Shown in pieces: positions 61,268-64,000 of a stretch of 64,000 bases of DNA. This DNA is from Alisma plantago-aquatica (taxonomy: Eukaryota > Streptophyta > Magnoliopsida > Alismatales > Alismataceae). The stretch lies in contig OY856410.1 of assembly GCA_963693085.1 (NCBI GenBank), positions 560,903,906 to 560,967,905 of the forward strand, written 5' to 3'. How positions within the stretch are numbered: position 1 is the first letter of the stretch; each line of letters begins with the position of its first letter. The position numbers and the translations under genes were made by a program. The notes below the pieces were generated by a model. That model did no database searches, had not been told where the DNA came from, and worked only from the letters and a program-made list of their open reading frames with translations.

Positions 61268-61281
61268 ATCTTAGGGGGATT
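61268..61281 (+). other. Polypurine tract of element D
   Basis: ATCTTAGGGGGATT immediately before the 3' LTR start TGATGTGCG. Confidence 0.75.
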
Positions 61282-62773
61282 TGATGTGCGTATTTTATAT
61301 CATCTTTTTGACCACTTTTGGTTGCATTTCACAATCATTTTAACTCAATAATCACTCTTAATCATGCTAGATTTTCCATCTTTATCATTTTCTTTACTTG
61401 CTATATGGTTTGGTTTGTAGGTACAACAAGTTGACATCAAAATGGGGATAAAATACCATCATAACATCTATCAACACATTCCCCAATCATCTAGACATTC
61501 AGAAAATCAATATTACTGAAAATGATAAAGACACCTCGTGTTTCAGTCCAGATATTGAACACAAAACTCCAAATTTGTAACAACACGTCGTATCTTAATA
61601 AAGACACCTTGTGTCTTATTAAAGACATGTCGTGTCTAATTAAAGACACGTCGTGTAACTTTCCAGAACTCGATCCAAACTTCAGTAATCTCATAAGACA
61701 CACCATGTCTTATAAAAGAAACGTCATGTGACCTGTAGATTTCACTGAAACACAAATTTAACTAACTCACCCTTATATATACGACCCCAAGCCATCTTGG
61801 AACAGTTACCATAGACTAATTGGGATCATTTGGAGGGGGACTTAAGCAAGGGAGAGAAAGGAGGAGTTGGAGGTGTTCCAAGGGAGTAAAGTTGGTTTCT
61901 CAAGTCAGAAACTTCTTCTTCTCCAACAATTGCAGTGAGGATCTCCTTCATTCTCTTCTCTCCACTCGAAAGTGAAGCTTTCTGGTGAGTTTCTAGCAGC
62001 AAGGATAGATTTGTGACTCCTTGATCAGAGTTCCAAGTCTATCTTCCTTCTTACACAGACATCCAAGCTTATTTCCTTCTATTATGATGTCTAGCACTAC
62101 TTTCTACTATTTATATCTACTTACTACAGCCATGGATGAGTAGATCTCTTATTCTTGGGCATGGAGGACCTCCCATGTTAGAACATTGTTGAACACAAAT
62201 TTCATATATAATGCTAGTTGTTTCACTGTTCTAAGGTTCATTAGTGTTTAGTTCCTCTTACATGCTTTGCTGGCCACTTTGTATGCATGATTTCTTCTCT
62301 TTTTATAATCTAGGAAGATGTGCATCGGAGTAACCATGGGAGTGGTTGGGGAACAAAGGTTTGTGGTCTAAATCTAAGTATATCCATGACAATGGTATAC
62401 AAAGTTAGGATTATTCTACACTACCAGGAGGTGGGTGTAGGATACATGCCTCCCTTGTGTTATTGCTAGTGTTCATGATCTTTGTTGTTCTTCATGTTAC
62501 ACTGTGGATGTGAAACCCTATCCTCGTGAATCTCTAATCCAAATTTATCCTCAATACACGTGTTTTCTATTTTAGTTCATTTCCTTTCAAATTTCTTAGT
62601 TAACATAACAAAACCTTTCTTGTTTAAAAGATCTAGATTATGGAAGTTCAATACTCTTGCGCCTAACAAAAAAATTTCTCATTGGACGACCTTGATAGTA
62701 CTACAAGCACCCATATACTTTTGGGGTAGTGTTTGAGTTTATAAATATTAAAATTTTGTGCACACAACCAACA
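61282..62773 (+). repeat. 3' LTR of element D
   Basis: Direct repeat of 53341-54923, ending GTGCACACAACCAACA. The palindromic array (about 61527-61730) and TATA box (61772-61781) are retained. Confidence 0.85.
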
Positions 62774-62778
62774 AATAT

Positions 62779-63152
62779 TAAACTATGGAACATAAATGGA
62801 TGAGCAATAATGATAATAGAGAAATAATATGATAGCCTAAGTAATAATGTGATATTAATAGCAACAAATATTGATTCTATCATAACTCATTAAAGGAAAC
62901 CCCAAAAGTGAAATCTATGTTAAAAATAGCGTTCCTTGGGTCCCAATTGCATTGGGAGTCAAGTTTCACATTATTCACATAATAATAATTAATTTAATTT
63001 AATTTGGATAGAGTGGTTCTGTGATTTTTCCAAAATATCAAATAAAATATTAAGTGATTCCAAAAGAGGAAAATAATATTGGATTCATAATCTACATAAT
63101 AAATATAGCCTTTGAGTGAATTTTCATCCAATTTGGAAGATGTTTAGTTAAA
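62779..63152 (+). repeat. 3' LTR of element C, third piece
   Basis: TAAACTATGGAACATAAATG onward aligns with 47357-47737 and stops at GTTAAAAGAT. The rest of this LTR is absent; Copia pol follows without an intervening LTR end. Confidence 0.8.
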
Positions 63153-64000
63153 AGATGAAAATTGTGTTGTGTTTTTCCGAATATGTATGAAAAACAATTC
63201 ATGTGTGAATCATGCCAGTTTGGCAAATAAACTCATTCTAATTTTCATAAGAAGAATGATGTTAGTTCTAAACATGTGTTTGATATTATTTATGCTAATA
63301 TTTGGGGACCATGTTCAGTTCCTAGCTTGTCTGGATTTCATTATTTTATGACCTTTATTTACGATCATTCCAAGGCTGCTTGATTGTTTCTCCTAAAAGA
63401 TCGCAGTACTGTGTTACACACAATCACCAACTTTTTAATGAGATCCAATCCCAGTTCCAAAGTATTGTTAAAATCATACAAACTAGTAATGCCCTAGAAT
63501 TTATGCAAAAATCTGTTGATCTTCTATGTAGTTCTCGGGGTATCATTCATCACACTTCTAGTTCTTACACACCACAACAAAATGGTGTGGGAGAGAGGAA
63601 GAATTGTCATCTTCTTGACGTAGTATGTACTATTATTCTTTACTATCATGTTCCTAAATACTTTTGGCATGAAGCTATGTCTAGTGCATGCTACTTAATT
63701 TACCGTATGCCTTCTTCTGTGTTGCATAATCAAATCCCTATTTCCCTTCTCTATCCTAATGTGCCCTTGTTTTTTGTTCCTCCGTACATTTTTGGATGCA
63801 CATGTTTTGTTAAGAATCTCTACCATGGAATATCTAAACTTGACCCTCGCTTTAATATATGTGTCTTTTGGGATTAGTCTTGAACTCAAAAAGGTTATTG
63901 ATGTTATGATCATGTCAATCGTCAATGGTTTGTAAGTGCAGATGTTGTGTTTTTTGAAAACATGTCGTACTACTCTGATGAAGGAGATACATTATCTAGT
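63153..64000 (+). pseudogene. pol: Copia integrase remnant, continues past the window
   Basis: CCVFPNMYEKQFMCESCQFG is the pre-integrase and zinc-finger end; WGPCSVPSLSGFHYFMTFI begins the core; 63560-63880 gives YTPQQNGVGERKNCHLLDVV, HVPKYFWHEAMSSACYLIYR and FGCTCFV, typical of RE1-type Copia integrase. The first catalytic Asp is Asn (ANIWGP against SDVWGP) and the second motif reads QTSNALEF against RSDN; the Glu of GERKN is kept. In-frame stops include 63239, 63381, 63875 and 63881. It is truncated on the left at the element C LTR. Confidence 0.8.

Larger units (their letters stand above)
53341..62773 (+). mobile_element. Element D: gag-only Athila-like element (TR-GAG type)
   Basis: 5' LTR 53341-54923, primer site, gag in two pieces, 3' untranslated part, polypurine tract, 3' LTR 61282-62773, flanked by AATAT (53336-53340 and 62774-62778). 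LTR ends are TGATGTGCG...CCAACA. There is no protease, RT, RNase H or integrase, and no space for them once solo LTR E is subtracted (about 3.0 kb of own internal sequence). It must have relied on another element's enzymes. Confidence 0.85.
47100..63152 (+). mobile_element. Element C: Ty3-type retrotransposon with internal deletion, nested host
   Basis: 5' LTR starts TGTAATATACTAGAAC (47100), 3' LTR starts TGTAACATACTAGAAC (50941). Between them are a leader, a gag remnant (50190-50745), and then directly the pre-LTR tract; all of pol is deleted. The 3' LTR is split at 51030 and 53340 by two insertions. It matches the 5' LTR to 63152 (equivalent of about 47737), where it joins Copia pol. C sits inside the B LTR; its right target duplication is outside the window or lost. 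Confidence 0.75.

Overview
This is plant nuclear DNA, most likely from an angiosperm. The evidence is an Athila-type Ty3 element with a tRNA-Asp primer site, Ty1/Copia elements, a plant LINE whose ORF2 ends in an RNase H-like domain, and very large non-coding LTR elements. No host gene, rRNA, tRNA or CRISPR was found. Almost all 64 kb is retrotransposon sequence, much of it nested, and every coding region is broken. The species cannot be named from the sequence.

Layout. 1-3316: minus-strand LTR sequence whose 1552-bp U3 is tandemly duplicated. 3313-3358 and 11197-11535: a Copia pol fragment split by a complete non-coding LARD-type element (LARD-1, 3359-11196, minus strand, perfect 5-bp target duplication). 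11540-13785: decayed repeat DNA. 13786-18844: a decayed Copia element (Copia-1). 18845-20436: minus-strand LTR debris. 20437-28988 and 46958-47099: a second non-coding long-LTR family (B) in the order partial internal, LTR, internal, LTR. An Athila-like element (A) sits inside the last B LTR. A's left part is LTR, gag, protease, RT, RNase H, integrase, spacer and ORF3 (28989-39488). It is then joined to a second copy of its own left flank (39489-41619) followed by a solo copy of the same LTR (41620-46952). A 5'-truncated LINE (43146-46846, minus) is inserted in that solo LTR.

47100-63152 is a Ty3-type element (C) that also entered the B LTR. C's 3' LTR is split by a Copia-family solo LTR (51031-53167) and by a gag-only Athila-like element (D, 53341-62773). 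D's gag is split by another solo LTR (E, 55720-59086). The window ends in a decayed Copia pol (63153-64000). Nesting reaches B > C > D > E and B > A > LINE. For several insertions the uninterrupted target survives in a sister LTR in this window.

The most unusual signal is arrays of short inverted repeats in several unrelated LTR families. Element A has GTCGATAC(C/T)ATCGAC in the LTR and again between integrase and ORF3, where the array is followed by a TATA box. Element D has GTGTCTTATTAAAGACAC next to its LTR TATA box. The Copia solo LTR has paired GTTCAC/GTGAAC motifs. The closest thing here to an undescribed system is a palindromic-array promoter architecture, duplicated inside element A in front of ORF3. 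That is inference and needs transcript and genome-wide data.
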